Positions 40,731 through 52,091 of a stretch of 64,000 bases of DNA are shown here, piece by piece. Positions within the stretch are counted from its first letter, which is position 1. Every line of letters starts with the position of its first letter. The stretch is from Breoghania corrubedonensis. Lineage in GTDB: Bacteria > Pseudomonadota > Alphaproteobacteria > Rhizobiales > Stappiaceae. The notes beneath the pieces are model-generated. The model worked only from the letters and a program-made list of their open reading frames with translations, was not told where the DNA came from and ran no database searches. The position numbers and the translations under genes are program-made. The DNA lies in NCBI RefSeq assembly GCF_003053845.1, contig NZ_QAYG01000003.1, positions 186,001-250,000 of the forward strand, written 5' to 3'.

Positions 40731-42032
40731 CTAAAGGCGCCACAGGGTCACATTCTCGGGTTTGCTCTCGCGCGGCAGAATGGCTGGCACGTCCGCCACG
40801 ACCCCGGCGCCATCCTTCAGGAACGATGCAACGAGCGCCCAGTCAGGGGCGCGTCCGGAGAACGCGTCGTGCGGTACCGCGAGGATAACCGCGTCCGCCG
40901 GTTTCACCGTATCCATGGGCAGCAGTTTCAGACCATATTCCGCATGCGTCTGTGCCGGATCTGCGAGCGGGTCGATCACCTGCACGTGCACGGAGAATTT
41001 CTCCAGTTCACGCACCAGATTGACGACCTTGGAATTGCGCGTATCGGGCACGTTCGCCTTGTAGGTCACGCCCAGCACGGTGACCGTGAGTGGCCCACAG
41101 CGTCCCCGCGCTGCCGCCTCCTGAACGACGCTGGTCGCGACGAAGCGGGCCATGTCCTCGTTGATGCCGCGTCCGGCGAGGACGACCTGCGGTGTGTGAC
41201 CGATCGCCAATGCCTTGTGGGTGAGGTAGTAGGGATCGACGCCGATGCAGTGACCGCCGACAAGGCCGGGCTGGAAATTGAGGAAATTCCATTTGGTGCC
41301 GGCGGCTTCCAGCACGTCGCGCGTATCGATGTCGAGCGTGTGAAAGACGACGGAAAGCTCGTTCATGAGAGCGATATTGAGGTCGCGCTGGGTGTTTTCG
41401 ATCACCTTGGCGGCCTCTGCGACGCGGATCGACGGTGCGATATGGATCGGTGCCGTGACCACGGAGCCGTAAAGAGCCGCAAGCCGTGCCGCAACCTCCG
41501 GGGTGCTGCCAGACACCACCTTGGCGATGGTGGAGAATTCACGGGCCGGATCGCCGGGATTGATGCGCTCGGGCGAGTATCCGACCTCGAAATCCTTGCC
41601 GAAGACAAACCCGGAGCCGGCTTCCAGGACAGGGACGATCACTTCCTCGGTAGCACCCGGGTAGACGGTCGATTCGAAGACCAGAAGCGCCCCGCGCTTC
41701 ATATGTTGCGCAATCGTGCGCGCGGCGGCAACGAGCGGGCGGAGGTCCGGCTGCTTGGCGCCGTCGATCGGCGTCGGCACCGCGACGATGTGGATATCGA
41801 CATCGGCAAGGCTTTCCGGATCGGCCGACAGATGCAGGTTCGGGGTGGCCAGCGTCTTGCAATCGATTGATCCCGTCCGGTCTCTCCCTGATCTGAGTTC
41901 CTCGATCCGGGATTGATCGATATCGAACCCCGTTACCGAAAAGCCGGCTTTCGCAAAGGCTGCGGCAACGGGCAGGCCGACATAGCCGAGACCAATGACC
42001 GAAAGGCGCCAGGCGCGTGGGTCAGACTTCAT
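40731..42032 (-). CDS. Nucleotide-sugar dehydrogenase (WecC/TviB type)
   Basis: A 433-residue UDP-sugar 6-dehydrogenase: N-terminal Rossmann motif [47 protein letters not shown], the catalytic cysteine in [16 protein letters not shown], and the C-terminal UDP-binding domain ([16 protein letters not shown]). This subfamily oxidises UDP-N-acetylhexosamines to uronic acids for surface polysaccharides; the exact substrate cannot be read from sequence. It overlaps the upstream epimerase gene by 11 bases, so they form one unit. Confidence 0.9.
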   Translation of the reverse strand: MKSDPRAWRLSVIGLGYVGLPVAAAFAKAGFSVTGFDIDQSRIEELRSGRDRTGSIDCKTLATPNLHLSADPESLADVDIHIVAVPTPIDGAKQPDLRPLVAAARTIAQHMKRGALLVFESTVYPGATEEVIVPVLEAGSGFVFGKDFEVGYSPERINPGDPAREFSTIAKVVSGSTPEVAARLAALYGSVVTAPIHIAPSIRVAEAAKVIENTQRDLNIALMNELSVVFHTLDIDTRDVLEAAGTKWNFLNFQPGLVGGHCIGVDPYYLTHKALAIGHTPQVVLAGRGINEDMARFVATSVVQEAAARGRCGPLTVTVLGVTYKANVPDTRNSKVVNLVRELEKFSVHVQVIDPLADPAQTHAEYGLKLLPMDTVKPADAVILAVPHDAFSGRAPDWALVASFLKDGAGVVADVPAILPRESKPENVTLWRL

Positions 42033-43032
42033 AATAGCTCCGATACCAGTCAACGAACGCCTTGACGCCGTCGTCCACGGGCGTGGCGGGCTTGAAGCCG
42101 GTTTCCACCTGAAGATCGCTCGTGTCGGCCCAGGTTGCAGCGACATCTCCCGGCTGCATCGGCATGAAGTTGCGGATGGCCGGCGTGCCCAGGGCTTTCT
42201 CGATGGCTTCCAGGTAGACCATGAGCTGGATCGGCTGGGAATTGCCGATGTTGAAGATGCGGTAGGGGGCGGAGCTGACGGCCGGATCCAGGGCTTCCGC
42301 ATCCCAGTTTTCCGAAGGCGCGGCCGGCTTTTGCGAAATGCGGACGATGCCCTCGACGATGTCGTCGACGAAGGTGAAGTCCCGCACCATGTCGCCGTTG
42401 TTGTAGAGGTCGACCGGCTCGCCAGCGAGTATCGCCTTGGTGAACTTGAAAAGCGCCATGTCCGGCCGGCCCCATGGGCCATAGACGGTGAAGAAGCGCA
42501 ATCCGGTCACCGGAATCCGGAAGAGGTGGGCGTAGGAATGCGCCATCGCCTCGTTGGCCTTCTTAGTCGCCGCGTAAAAGGAAACCGGATGGTTCCCGCC
42601 CCGATGCTCCGACAGCGGCATGGCGCCATCGAGCCCGTAGACCGAAGAGGTGGAGGCGAAGACGACATGCTCCGGCTTGAAGGCGCGGGCCGCCTCGAGG
42701 ATCGAAAGAAAGCCGGTTATGTTTGAATCGACATATGCCTGGGGCGCTTCCAACGAATAGCGCACGCCAGCCTGTGCTGCGAGATGGATGACGCGGTCCG
42801 GCTTGTGGCGTTCGAAGATCGAGAACACCTTGTCGCGTTCTTCCAGCGAGATCCGTTCCTCGATGAACCTGTCGCTGGCCTTGAGCCGCGCCAGCCGGGC
42901 TTCCTTCAGCGCCGGATCGTAGTAGCCGTTGAGATTGTCGAGGCCGATAACGCTATCGCCCATCGAAAGCAGTCTCTCTGCCACGTGAAAGCCAATGAAA
43001 CCGGCCGAACCGGTTACCAGTACGCTCGCCAT
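42022..43032 (-). CDS. UDP-glucuronate 4-epimerase-like NAD-dependent epimerase
   Basis: A 336-residue extended short-chain dehydrogenase: [14 protein letters not shown] (NAD), [37 protein letters not shown] and the YAATKKANE catalytic Tyr/Lys, with [20 protein letters not shown]. These segments are typical of UDP-glucuronate 4-epimerases (LpsL/Cap1J type) that supply UDP-galacturonate for LPS or capsule. The UDP-glucuronate could come from the ugd product encoded at 45104. Translationally linked to the dehydrogenase. Confidence 0.9.
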   Translation of the reverse strand: MASVLVTGSAGFIGFHVAERLLSMGDSVIGLDNLNGYYDPALKEARLARLKASDRFIEERISLEERDKVFSIFERHKPDRVIHLAAQAGVRYSLEAPQAYVDSNITGFLSILEAARAFKPEHVVFASTSSVYGLDGAMPLSEHRGGNHPVSFYAATKKANEAMAHSYAHLFRIPVTGLRFFTVYGPWGRPDMALFKFTKAILAGEPVDLYNNGDMVRDFTFVDDIVEGIVRISQKPAAPSENWDAEALDPAVSSAPYRIFNIGNSQPIQLMVYLEAIEKALGTPAIRNFMPMQPGDVAATWADTSDLQVETGFKPATPVDDGVKAFVDWYRSYYEV

Positions 43033-43181
43033 TCGTTTGAAGCTCCCGTCGCACGAGGCAGAGAAATCGGAGTAACCTGCATTCGCGCATGAACGCGCTC
43101 GGGCAAGCCCTACTCCTGTTGGCTCCGACCTATCCCGAGACTCGTTGAAAAATCAACGTCCGATGGAGGCGTCGTGGTTCA

Positions 43182-44009
43182 CTATTCGAGGATCTTGTTG
43201 CGGAAGACCCGCTCCAGCACGAGAGCCAGGAACAGACCGCCGAAGGTGAATGACAGGACATATCCGACATCCACCACCGTGCTGTGAAATTCGGGAAAGA
43301 AGCCGCTGCGCAGCCATTCGATGCAATGCATCATCGGGTTCCAGGAGAGGACGTATCGCGCTTCAGGAGGCAGCGTATCTGCGACGAAAAAAATCCCTGA
43401 CAAGATGAACAGCGGTCGTGAAATGATGCCCCAGATCTGCTCCCAGGCATGAAAATGCGCCGTGATAACGCAGTTCAGGATGCCCACATTGAAACCCATG
43501 ATCGCCAATAGCGCGAACGGGATGATCACGTTGATCCAGTCCGCACGCGGTATCGACCCGTATACGAAGCTGTGGGTACCAACGATGATCGCAAAAACCG
43601 TGATCTGCGTCAGTGTTTCCAGAACGGCGCGCGAGACGAAGGCGTCGATCGGCTTGATGATCGGGAAGAACAGCAGCGGCTTGTTCTGCTTGACCGCATT
43701 GCGCACGACATTGCCCGTGTCCTTGAAAGCCGAGAAGGGTACAAGGCCCGTCGAAAAGAACATGACGAAGCTGTCGCCCACCGGCGGCACATGGGACCCC
43801 ATCGCCAGGAAGATGGTGGACATCATCAAGATCCAGCCGAGCGGTTCGACGAGCGCCCAGACGTAACTGAGCTTCTGTTCGCCAAACTTTGAGCGCATTT
43901 CGCGCAAGACCATTGAGGAGGTGTTGCGAATGAAGATCTGAAGGGGGGAGCCCAGATTGTTCATCGGTTCCGTGCGTTCGATCGATTTTGCAAAGCCGGT
44001 CTGGTCCAT
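43182..44009 (-). CDS. ABC-2 type polysaccharide export permease (KpsM/Wzm-like)
   Basis: A 275-residue permease with about six membrane segments and the ABC-2 core ([38 protein letters not shown], then [33 protein letters not shown] cut by conserved turns). These proteins export capsule or O-antigen polysaccharide across the inner membrane. No matching ATPase (KpsT/Wzt) is visible anywhere in the window, so the partner must be elsewhere. GAGGT precedes the ATG at 44009; an inner ATG at 43964 is possible. Confidence 0.88.
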   Translation of the reverse strand: MDQTGFAKSIERTEPMNNLGSPLQIFIRNTSSMVLREMRSKFGEQKLSYVWALVEPLGWILMMSTIFLAMGSHVPPVGDSFVMFFSTGLVPFSAFKDTGNVVRNAVKQNKPLLFFPIIKPIDAFVSRAVLETLTQITVFAIIVGTHSFVYGSIPRADWINVIIPFALLAIMGFNVGILNCVITAHFHAWEQIWGIISRPLFILSGIFFVADTLPPEARYVLSWNPMMHCIEWLRSGFFPEFHSTVVDVGYVLSFTFGGLFLALVLERVFRNKILE

Positions 44010-44150
44010 GCTGGCGGACCTCAGTCTACACCATGCCGCGCGGCGAAATGGAAACCCTTTTCGTCAAGCCGCATTAGCCACGCCATTGCGTCGTCGCTGG
44101 TCGCGCGGTATCAGTCCGGGCGTCGCGACGCGCGCGCACGATACGCAGTC

Positions 44151-45002
44151 ATGAAAGGCAGACTTGTGACGCACTGCAATGCCACTGTCGAGATCGGATC
44201 GACCCGTTTTTCGAACACTCTTCCGCTCTCGCTGATCTGCGGCCCGTGTCAGATGGAAAGCCGCGAACACGCTCTGGAAATGGCATCCGCGATCAAGGAA
44301 ATCGCCGACAGCCTCAACATGGGTGTGGTCTTCAAAACGTCCTTCGACAAGGCCAACCGTACAAGCCTGACGAGTGCCCGCGGCCTGGGCATGGAAAAAG
44401 CCCTCCCGGTTTTCGCCGAGATCAAGGAAACGCTCGGTATGCCGGTTCTGACGGATGTCCACGAGCCTGACCAGTGCGCGGCGATCGCGGAAGTCGTCGA
44501 CGTGCTTCAGATCCCCGCATTTCTGTGCCGTCAGACCGACCTTCTTGTCGCCGCGGCGAAGACCGGCCGGGTGGTCAACGTCAAGAAGGGGCAGTTCCTT
44601 GCGCCGTGGGACATGCGCAACGTGGTGGCGAAGCTTGTCAATTCCGGCAATGCGAACGTGCTGCAAACCGAGCGGGGGGCGAGTTTCGGCTACAATACCC
44701 TCGTGTCGGACATGCGCGCACTTCCGATCATGGCGCAGAACGGCGCGCCGGTGATTTTTGACGCGACGCATTCCGTACAGCAGCCAGGTGGGCAGGGGAC
44801 GTCGTCGGGGGGGCAGCGTGAATTCGTTCCCGTGCTCGCGCGTGCCGCAGCGGCCGTGGGCGTCGCCGGTGTCTTCATCGAAACCCATCAGGATCCCGAC
44901 AAGGCGCCGTCCGACGGCCCCAACATGGTGCCGCTTCACGCGCTGAAGGATCTGCTCAAGACGTTGCAGGCGCTCGACGGGATCGCCAAGGCGGCGGTCT
45001 AG
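44151..45002 (+). CDS. kdsA: 3-deoxy-8-phosphooctulonate synthase
   Basis: A 283-residue enzyme joining PEP and arabinose 5-phosphate to form Kdo 8-phosphate for lipid A core. Motifs: [73 protein letters not shown] and [19 protein letters not shown]. Length is normal. It lies upstream of ugd and eno; in many alphaproteobacteria kdsA and eno are close neighbours. Confidence 0.96.
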   Translation: MKGRLVTHCNATVEIGSTRFSNTLPLSLICGPCQMESREHALEMASAIKEIADSLNMGVVFKTSFDKANRTSLTSARGLGMEKALPVFAEIKETLGMPVLTDVHEPDQCAAIAEVVDVLQIPAFLCRQTDLLVAAAKTGRVVNVKKGQFLAPWDMRNVVAKLVNSGNANVLQTERGASFGYNTLVSDMRALPIMAQNGAPVIFDATHSVQQPGGQGTSSGGQREFVPVLARAAAAVGVAGVFIETHQDPDKAPSDGPNMVPLHALKDLLKTLQALDGIAKAAV

Positions 45003-45103
45003 CAATTCGCGAAAGCCCGCCAAAACAGGCCGGCGAGTAACGCTGTCCCTTTCCCGCCTCCGTTGAGAGGCACTGTAATCGACCCAATCCCCTGGGGGTT
45101 CTT

Positions 45104-46417
45104 ATGCGCGTGACAATGATTGGAACCGGCTATGTGGGTCTGGTTTCCGGCGTGTGCTTCTCCGAATTCGGTTTCGATGTGACCTGCGTCGATATTGACG
45201 AAGCGAAGATCGCAACGCTCAACGAGCTCAAGTCGCCGATCTACGAGCCCGGCCTCGATGAACTGATCGAACGCAACCACACAGCCGGCCGGCTGACTTT
45301 CACGACCGATTTCGAGAATGCGGTCGCCGAGGCGGATGTGGTCTTCGTCGCTGTCGGGACGCCTTCGCGCCGTGGAGACGGTGAGGCCGATCTCAGCTAC
45401 GTCTTCGAGGCGGCCAAGCGCATCGCTCATGCCATGCGGCCCGAAACGGTCATCGTCATCAAGTCGACGGTCGTCGTGGGAACGTGCCGCAAGGTGCATG
45501 ACATTATCGCCGCCGAGCGTCCCGGCGTTGCCTTCTCCATCGCCTCGAACCCGGAATTCCTGCGTGAAGGGTCCGCGATCGAGGATTTCATGCGCCCCGA
45601 CCGGGTCATCGTCGGTGTCGAGGATGAGCGTGGCGAGAAGGCTCTGCGCCATCTCTACCGGCCGCTCTATCTGCGCGAGACGCCGATCCTGATAACGACG
45701 CTGGAAAACGCCGAGATCACCAAGTACGCGGCGAACGCCTTTCTGGCGATGAAGATCACCTTCATCAACGAGATCGCCGACCTGTGTGAAAAGGTGGGCG
45801 GCGATGTGCAGCAGATCGCAACGGGAATCGGTCTCGACAAGCGTATCGGTTCCAAGTTTCTTCACGCTGGTCCTGGCTATGGTGGATCCTGCTTCCCAAA
45901 GGACACCAATGCCTTTGCCGCCACCGGCCGCAAGTCGGGCGCACCGCAACTGCTCGTGGAGACGACGATCGCGGTCAACGAAGCGCGCAAGCGCGCCATG
46001 GCCGATCGTATTCTGGAGGCTCTCGGTCCCAATCCGGCAGGCAAGACTGTCGGCGTTCTCGGCATCGCCTTCAAACCCAACACCGATGACGTGCGCGATG
46101 CGCCGTCGCTGGTCATCGTGCCGCGGCTTGTCGGGGCCGGCGTCAAGGTCCGCGCGCATGATCCTGAAGCGCGCGAACAGGCCGCGCCGCTGCTGCCAGG
46201 AATGGAATGGTGCGAGCAACCCTATGATGTTGCCAAGGATGCGGACGTCATCGCGGTTCTGACCGAATGGAACGTGTATCGCGGCCTCGACCTCAAGCGT
46301 ATCGGCGAGGCGATGGCGGGCAAGACGATTGTCGATCTGCGCAACATATATCGGCCCCAGGATGTTGAAGATGCTGGGCTCGGCTACGTGAGTGTCGGTA
46401 AGAAAGGAATGTTCTGA
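45104..46417 (+). CDS. ugd: UDP-glucose 6-dehydrogenase
   Basis: A 437-residue NAD-dependent enzyme oxidising UDP-glucose to UDP-glucuronate for exopolysaccharide, capsule or LPS. MIGTGYVGLVSGVCFSEFG (NAD), VGTPSRRGDGEADLSY, KSTVVVGT, SNPEFLREGSAIEDF, the catalytic cysteine in GPGYGGSCFPKD and GIAFKPNTDDVRDAPS are all present. It sits between kdsA and eno in the same direction, about 100 bp from each. Confidence 0.95.
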   Translation: MRVTMIGTGYVGLVSGVCFSEFGFDVTCVDIDEAKIATLNELKSPIYEPGLDELIERNHTAGRLTFTTDFENAVAEADVVFVAVGTPSRRGDGEADLSYVFEAAKRIAHAMRPETVIVIKSTVVVGTCRKVHDIIAAERPGVAFSIASNPEFLREGSAIEDFMRPDRVIVGVEDERGEKALRHLYRPLYLRETPILITTLENAEITKYAANAFLAMKITFINEIADLCEKVGGDVQQIATGIGLDKRIGSKFLHAGPGYGGSCFPKDTNAFAATGRKSGAPQLLVETTIAVNEARKRAMADRILEALGPNPAGKTVGVLGIAFKPNTDDVRDAPSLVIVPRLVGAGVKVRAHDPEAREQAAPLLPGMEWCEQPYDVAKDADVIAVLTEWNVYRGLDLKRIGEAMAGKTIVDLRNIYRPQDVEDAGLGYVSVGKKGMF

Positions 46418-46494
46418 CCTGCTTTGAGCGGGTCAGCTGATCAGCGATCATCCAGTGTGCGGCCGGGTATCGTCCGGCTGTCGCAATCGAATGA

Positions 46495-47817
<1,323 letters not shown>

Positions 47818-47858
47818 CAGACGGGCCTTGCGGCGCATCGTTGCGCGGATGCCGGCCC

Positions 47859-48533
47859 TCACATCGCGTGTGCGGCCGGCTCCCTCGCGGCGCCTGCCTC
47901 TGCCGCGGCCTTGCGGATAGCGGCAGCAAGGTTTTCGGGTGTTTGTGCGCCCATCAGCGCGTATTTTCCGTCGATGATGAAGCAGGGCACGCCGGTCACG
48001 CCGATGCGCTGCGCGGTTTCGATCTCGGCCTGTGTCTCGGCCACGTCCGCGTCGCTGTCCAGCAGTTCGGCCACGAGCCTTGCATCCATCCCGACATCGC
48101 CGGCGAGCGCGATCAGGTTGTCGCGCAGGGTCAGGTCGACCCCTTCAAGGAAATAGGCCGCGAACAGCCGTTCCACCAGCGCATCCTGGGCTCCGTCATG
48201 TTGCGCCCAGCGCACCAGCCTGTGACAGTCGAGCGTGTTCGGCGAGCGGGTGATGCTGTCGAACGCGAACTCAATGCCGCTTTCCCTGCCGACGGACGAG
48301 ATGCGGGCGCATATCGCTTTCGCGCGTTCCGCTCCGCCGAACTTTTCGTGGAGATAGAGGGTCCGATCCTTGCCGTCGGCCGGCAGGTTCGCGTCGAGTT
48401 GGAAAGGACGCCAGCGGATGTCCACAGGCACGCCGGTCAGCGCACATGCCTCCTCCAGTCGTCGTTTCCCGATAAAGCACCAGGGACACATGATGTCCGA
48501 GATGACGTCGATCGTAAGCGCATGTCCGTGCAC
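47859..48533 (-). CDS. FrnE-like DsbA-family oxidoreductase
   Basis: A 224-residue cytosolic DsbA-fold protein with the active-site CPWC in DIMCPWCFIGKRRLEEA, RWRPFQLDANLP and the cis-proline region GVTGVPCFIIDGKYALMGAQ. FrnE-type proteins act in thiol-disulfide exchange or polyketide-related isomerisation; the substrate is unknown here. The start is GTG at 48533 behind AAGGGAG. It converges with eno. The tail is Ala-rich. Confidence 0.88.
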   Translation of the reverse strand: MHGHALTIDVISDIMCPWCFIGKRRLEEACALTGVPVDIRWRPFQLDANLPADGKDRTLYLHEKFGGAERAKAICARISSVGRESGIEFAFDSITRSPNTLDCHRLVRWAQHDGAQDALVERLFAAYFLEGVDLTLRDNLIALAGDVGMDARLVAELLDSDADVAETQAEIETAQRIGVTGVPCFIIDGKYALMGAQTPENLAAAIRKAAAEAGAAREPAAHAM

Positions 48534-48796
48534 GCCGGGTCTCCCTTGGCATGGCTCTGGGCCGTTGCTTGCAGTCTCCTCCCGGCGTCACGTCTCGTTC
48601 TTTGCGTGCGAGAACATCTGTCCTTACCGAACAATCTAGTGACTCACGGCAATCTGCCAATCCGGTTTAACGCAGTGTCGCAGCACGAATGTTTGATGGG
48701 ACTGAGTCCTATCGCCGCGCACGATCGGCAATTGACCGGTCACGTGCTCCGAAAAGCGGCGCAATCGACCTCTAACTCACTCATCTTCAAGAAATT

Positions 48797-50065
48797 TCAG
48801 GCGGCGGTATGGACTTCTGCGATTTTGGCAGAGGCATCAAGTCGCAGTGGCGAGGCGCCGATTTCGAGCGTCACCTGCGTGTTGCGCAAAACGCCGCGAA
48901 TACGCGCGAGCGAAAGCTCCGCGCTTGCCTTATCCGTGTCGGGGAAGACGGTAACGATCCCGGTTCCCTCGACGATCACGGCCAGATCTTCCATACGAAC
49001 GAGCCGCCGGATCAGCCTGAGCGCGGGCCTGTCGACCTGAAGTGCCTGCGTTTCGGTCAGTGGCTCGCAAACCGGTTCGATCGACAACCGCATGACCGTA
49101 AGCGGCTTGTTCTGATGATGAGCGGCATTCTTGGCATTGTGGAGATAGAACCGGAATGACTTGGCGGAGATCGCTCCGTTCGCACCTTCAAGCGCGTCCT
49201 GGCTGCGCAGCAGCATTTCCTGTGTCTGGCGATCGAGACGACGGGCTCGAATGCTCGTGGTGAGACGCAGGAACAGGTCCGCTTGTGTGGAGCGAAGCGT
49301 GAGCACATCGTTGGCTTGGGACCGGTACGCCTCTTCCGCTGTCTCCTTGTCGAGACCTTCCGTTAACAGGATCACGGGCAGGTCATGATGAACAGGGTTA
49401 TTCCGCAACAACATAAGCGTGTCGATCGCGTCGGCGTTTTCCTGGTCGAGGACCACAGCGTCGAAGAATTTCCAACTCAGGTAGAGGTTCGCCATATCGG
49501 CGCTAAGTGCGGCAACAAGCTGGATCTTCACACCCAACACGGATTCGATTTGCGCGAAATTGCCGCGCGTTCCGACGACGAGCAGGGATGGGCGATTGTC
49601 CGCCTGGCCACCCGAGACAGACATCGAGGGGCGTGGAACGTCATTTCCCAGCTGCTTCAACGTGTCGATGCGAACGCCGGCTTCGCGCTTCCTGGTATTG
49701 AGGCGGATGAGCGAATGGATCTGGCTTGCGACCGCTACGGGAGGAATTGGGTGCGTGAGTATAGCGTCGGGCCTGAGCGTCTCGGCCCCATGGAACGGAC
49801 CCGCCGCCAGGCAGACGAGCGGAATGTCTTTATCTCCAAGGACGCGTTCTGTCGCATGAGCGAGCCGAACGAAATCCTCGATCGGCATGCCGAGGCCATC
49901 GACCACCACTGCCTCGACGGCTCCGTCGCTCTGAAGGAGTTCGTTCAATTGCTCAGGGCGCGTGAAACGATGAAGTCGGCCGATCATATGGCCGAGATCG
50001 TCCCAAAATTCATCATTGCCGCGGCCCGGCTCACACAAGGCGGCAACTGTGCCAGTCAGCGGCAT
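48797..50065 (-). CDS. Two-receiver protein with degenerate GGDEF domain (PleD/PopA-like)
   Basis: A 422-residue protein. Two receiver-like domains (about 5-125 and 160-280; the second has VVLDQENADAIDTLMLLRNNPVHHDLPVILLTEG) precede a C-terminal GGDEF-like domain (about 300-410). The cyclase signature is absent: where GGDEF should be, the sequence reads VEGTGIVTVF, so it cannot make c-di-GMP. It may be a c-di-GMP effector or scaffold like Caulobacter PopA. A GTG at 50116 would lengthen it by 17 residues but lacks a ribosome site. Confidence 0.75.
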   Translation of the reverse strand: MPLTGTVAALCEPGRGNDEFWDDLGHMIGRLHRFTRPEQLNELLQSDGAVEAVVVDGLGMPIEDFVRLAHATERVLGDKDIPLVCLAAGPFHGAETLRPDAILTHPIPPVAVASQIHSLIRLNTRKREAGVRIDTLKQLGNDVPRPSMSVSGGQADNRPSLLVVGTRGNFAQIESVLGVKIQLVAALSADMANLYLSWKFFDAVVLDQENADAIDTLMLLRNNPVHHDLPVILLTEGLDKETAEEAYRSQANDVLTLRSTQADLFLRLTTSIRARRLDRQTQEMLLRSQDALEGANGAISAKSFRFYLHNAKNAAHHQNKPLTVMRLSIEPVCEPLTETQALQVDRPALRLIRRLVRMEDLAVIVEGTGIVTVFPDTDKASAELSLARIRGVLRNTQVTLEIGASPLRLDASAKIAEVHTAA

Positions 50066-50396
50066 TTTGCGATCAACCTTCAAGGAGCATCCTGACAACA
50101 CGATGTCACGAGGCACTTAAGGGGAGGCTAACGCAGAAGTAAAAACACGAAGGCAAGATAGGGAGTTAAGTCGTCTCGCATATTGTATTGGTCGATTGCT
50201 TATTTTGGCGTGCGCTCAGCTGGTTCGGCACGAGCATCGCCCATTCGCCGCCGCACCGTTCGCACTTCCTCAGTAGAGAATTTCGGCTCAGTGGAGACGG
50301 CCGGAGAGGGATCCCCGGCCTCGGGCCACAGGTGGCAATTGCAAGTGAAGGAAAGCCCGTCGGTGGGGGGCCGAATGCGCTCCGGGGCCGCGGGTC
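50066..50396. other. Intergenic region, nothing recognised
   Basis: A 331-bp gap between the 3' end of the AMP-binding gene and the start of the REC-GGDEF gene, both on the minus strand. It must hold the promoter of the latter. I see no gene, hairpin or repeat. Confidence 0.4.
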
Positions 50397-52091
50397 TCAA
50401 ACGGCTTTTCGAACGTCTTGCAGCAAGGCTTCCAGAGCTTTTCTGTTGACGAAACCGCTCTCGGAACGCGGGATCGCATCAACCATGACGAAATCCGCCG
50501 GCCGTCCCTGAAGCCCGATCTTGCGTCCATCGAGAAAGGCGTCGAAGGCGACGCGGTCGAAGGGTTTTCCAGATCCGCGCACCAGCGCTGCGTAGAGGCG
50601 CGTGCCAAGGATGGGATCGCGGCCGAGAAATGCCGCGGCATCCAGAACCCCGTCGAATTCCTTGTAGAGCGTATCGAGGGAAACGAGATCCAGGCTGATG
50701 CCACCGATCAGACCGGAATTGCCGAGGAACGGATTGACGTCGAGATGCGTGACGTGGTCACTGTCGCCAAGACCCATCAATCGGGTGCGCAGGTAACCGT
50801 CCGCGGCATCGGGCCAATCCACGCTCGGAGCGCCGGGCCATGCGCATTCGGGCACCATGGCCCCGCGCACGAGAAGGCTGGCTGCGCCGCCGCCCCTGGT
50901 GGCTCCGCCATCAGCCGTGTCGAGCTTCAATTCGACAACCGAGATCCCGTTACTTCCTTCACGCACCCTCAAGGGGAGTGCCTGGGAATAGGTGCCGTCT
51001 TCCCGTCGCTGGGTTATCGCAGCGAATTCCTGGATAAGCGTGACGTCGACGACCGTGTGGCCGGAAATCGGGTCGCCCTCGCGCTCCGTTCCCGATTGCC
51101 AGATTGCTGCCAGCGTCGTTGCCTCTTTCAGGTGTCGGGCGGTGCGCGAGGCCAGTTGCCCGGGCACCACAACCAGATCTGCCTCCACCGCCTTTGCGTG
51201 ACGCGCGATGCCCGACAGATCTTCTGGATGGTGCAAGTGCAGCGTGCCCCCCGAAAGAAGCCACGGTACGATGCCGCAGCCCAGCCCCGCGAGGCCTGTC
51301 ATCGAGTAGGGCAGGACGATTTTCGCCCCGTCCGCGATCCGGCTTTCCAGTATGGTGGCCAGCCCGGCGGCGACCCAGTGATTGTGTGTGCGCGGAACGG
51401 GAAGGGGGCGGCCGGATGCCCCGACCGTCCAGGTGAGGGTCGCGAGATGATCCGCCGCCCTGTCGCCACGGATGATGTCGGCCGGCGGAATCTCGTCGCC
51501 GACTTCGGCGAGGACCGTCGAGAGCGAGATCAGGCCATCGGGAAGGTTGTCGCCCAGGCCCAGAACGTAGCGCAGTCCGAACACCTCCACCGCCGCATCG
51601 CGCATCCAGTCCGCCGCCGCCGCACCTTCCAGCCGGTCGGTGGTGATGACGGCCTTCGCACTGGCCATCGAGAGCGCATCCGCGATTTCCCGGCCGCGCC
51701 AGACCAGCGGGATGGGCGTGACGATGAGGCCAGCGCGCAGCGCCGCGAGTATGATCACGGCGGCATCGGTCGTATTGGGAAGCTGCAGGCCGATCACGCT
51801 GTCGGGCGTCAGTCCAAGCGCCTTGAAGAGCCCGGCGAGGCGGGAGATTTCCCGATCCGCCTCCTCGTAGGTGAGGCTGCGGGCATCACCGCTCGTCCAA
51901 GAGGCGCGGTTTGGCTCGTCCACGAGCGCGAGGCGCTCGGGATGCTTCTTCGCGGTCTTGCGAAACAATGCGTCGAGTGCCACCCGGCCCCAGACGCCGG
52001 ATGCATAGTTGCGCTCGATTGTGGACGCGGGCGAAAGGATCATGCGCCCCTCCTCGACAATGGGGTTGGGCTCATTGAACCGTGTCATCAT
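50397..52091 (-). CDS. Degenerate AMP-binding (acyl-CoA synthetase-like) protein
   Basis: A protein of about 564 residues with the overall layout of acyl-CoA synthetases (LTYEEADREISRLAGLFKALGL, GLQLPNTTDAAVIILAALRAGLIVTP split by a turn). Core motifs are altered: the P-loop TSGTTGxPK reads TVGASGRPLPV, the TGD motif of A7 is missing from GYLRTRLMGLGD, and the C-terminal catalytic lysine motif SGKxxR reads SGFVNR. It is probably inactive as a ligase or has an unusual activity. Its start overlaps the end of the peptide-binding protein gene by about 20 bases. Confidence 0.8.
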   Translation of the reverse strand: MMTRFNEPNPIVEEGRMILSPASTIERNYASGVWGRVALDALFRKTAKKHPERLALVDEPNRASWTSGDARSLTYEEADREISRLAGLFKALGLTPDSVIGLQLPNTTDAAVIILAALRAGLIVTPIPLVWRGREIADALSMASAKAVITTDRLEGAAAADWMRDAAVEVFGLRYVLGLGDNLPDGLISLSTVLAEVGDEIPPADIIRGDRAADHLATLTWTVGASGRPLPVPRTHNHWVAAGLATILESRIADGAKIVLPYSMTGLAGLGCGIVPWLLSGGTLHLHHPEDLSGIARHAKAVEADLVVVPGQLASRTARHLKEATTLAAIWQSGTEREGDPISGHTVVDVTLIQEFAAITQRREDGTYSQALPLRVREGSNGISVVELKLDTADGGATRGGGAASLLVRGAMVPECAWPGAPSVDWPDAADGYLRTRLMGLGDSDHVTHLDVNPFLGNSGLIGGISLDLVSLDTLYKEFDGVLDAAAFLGRDPILGTRLYAALVRGSGKPFDRVAFDAFLDGRKIGLQGRPADFVMVDAIPRSESGFVNRKALEALLQDVRKAV

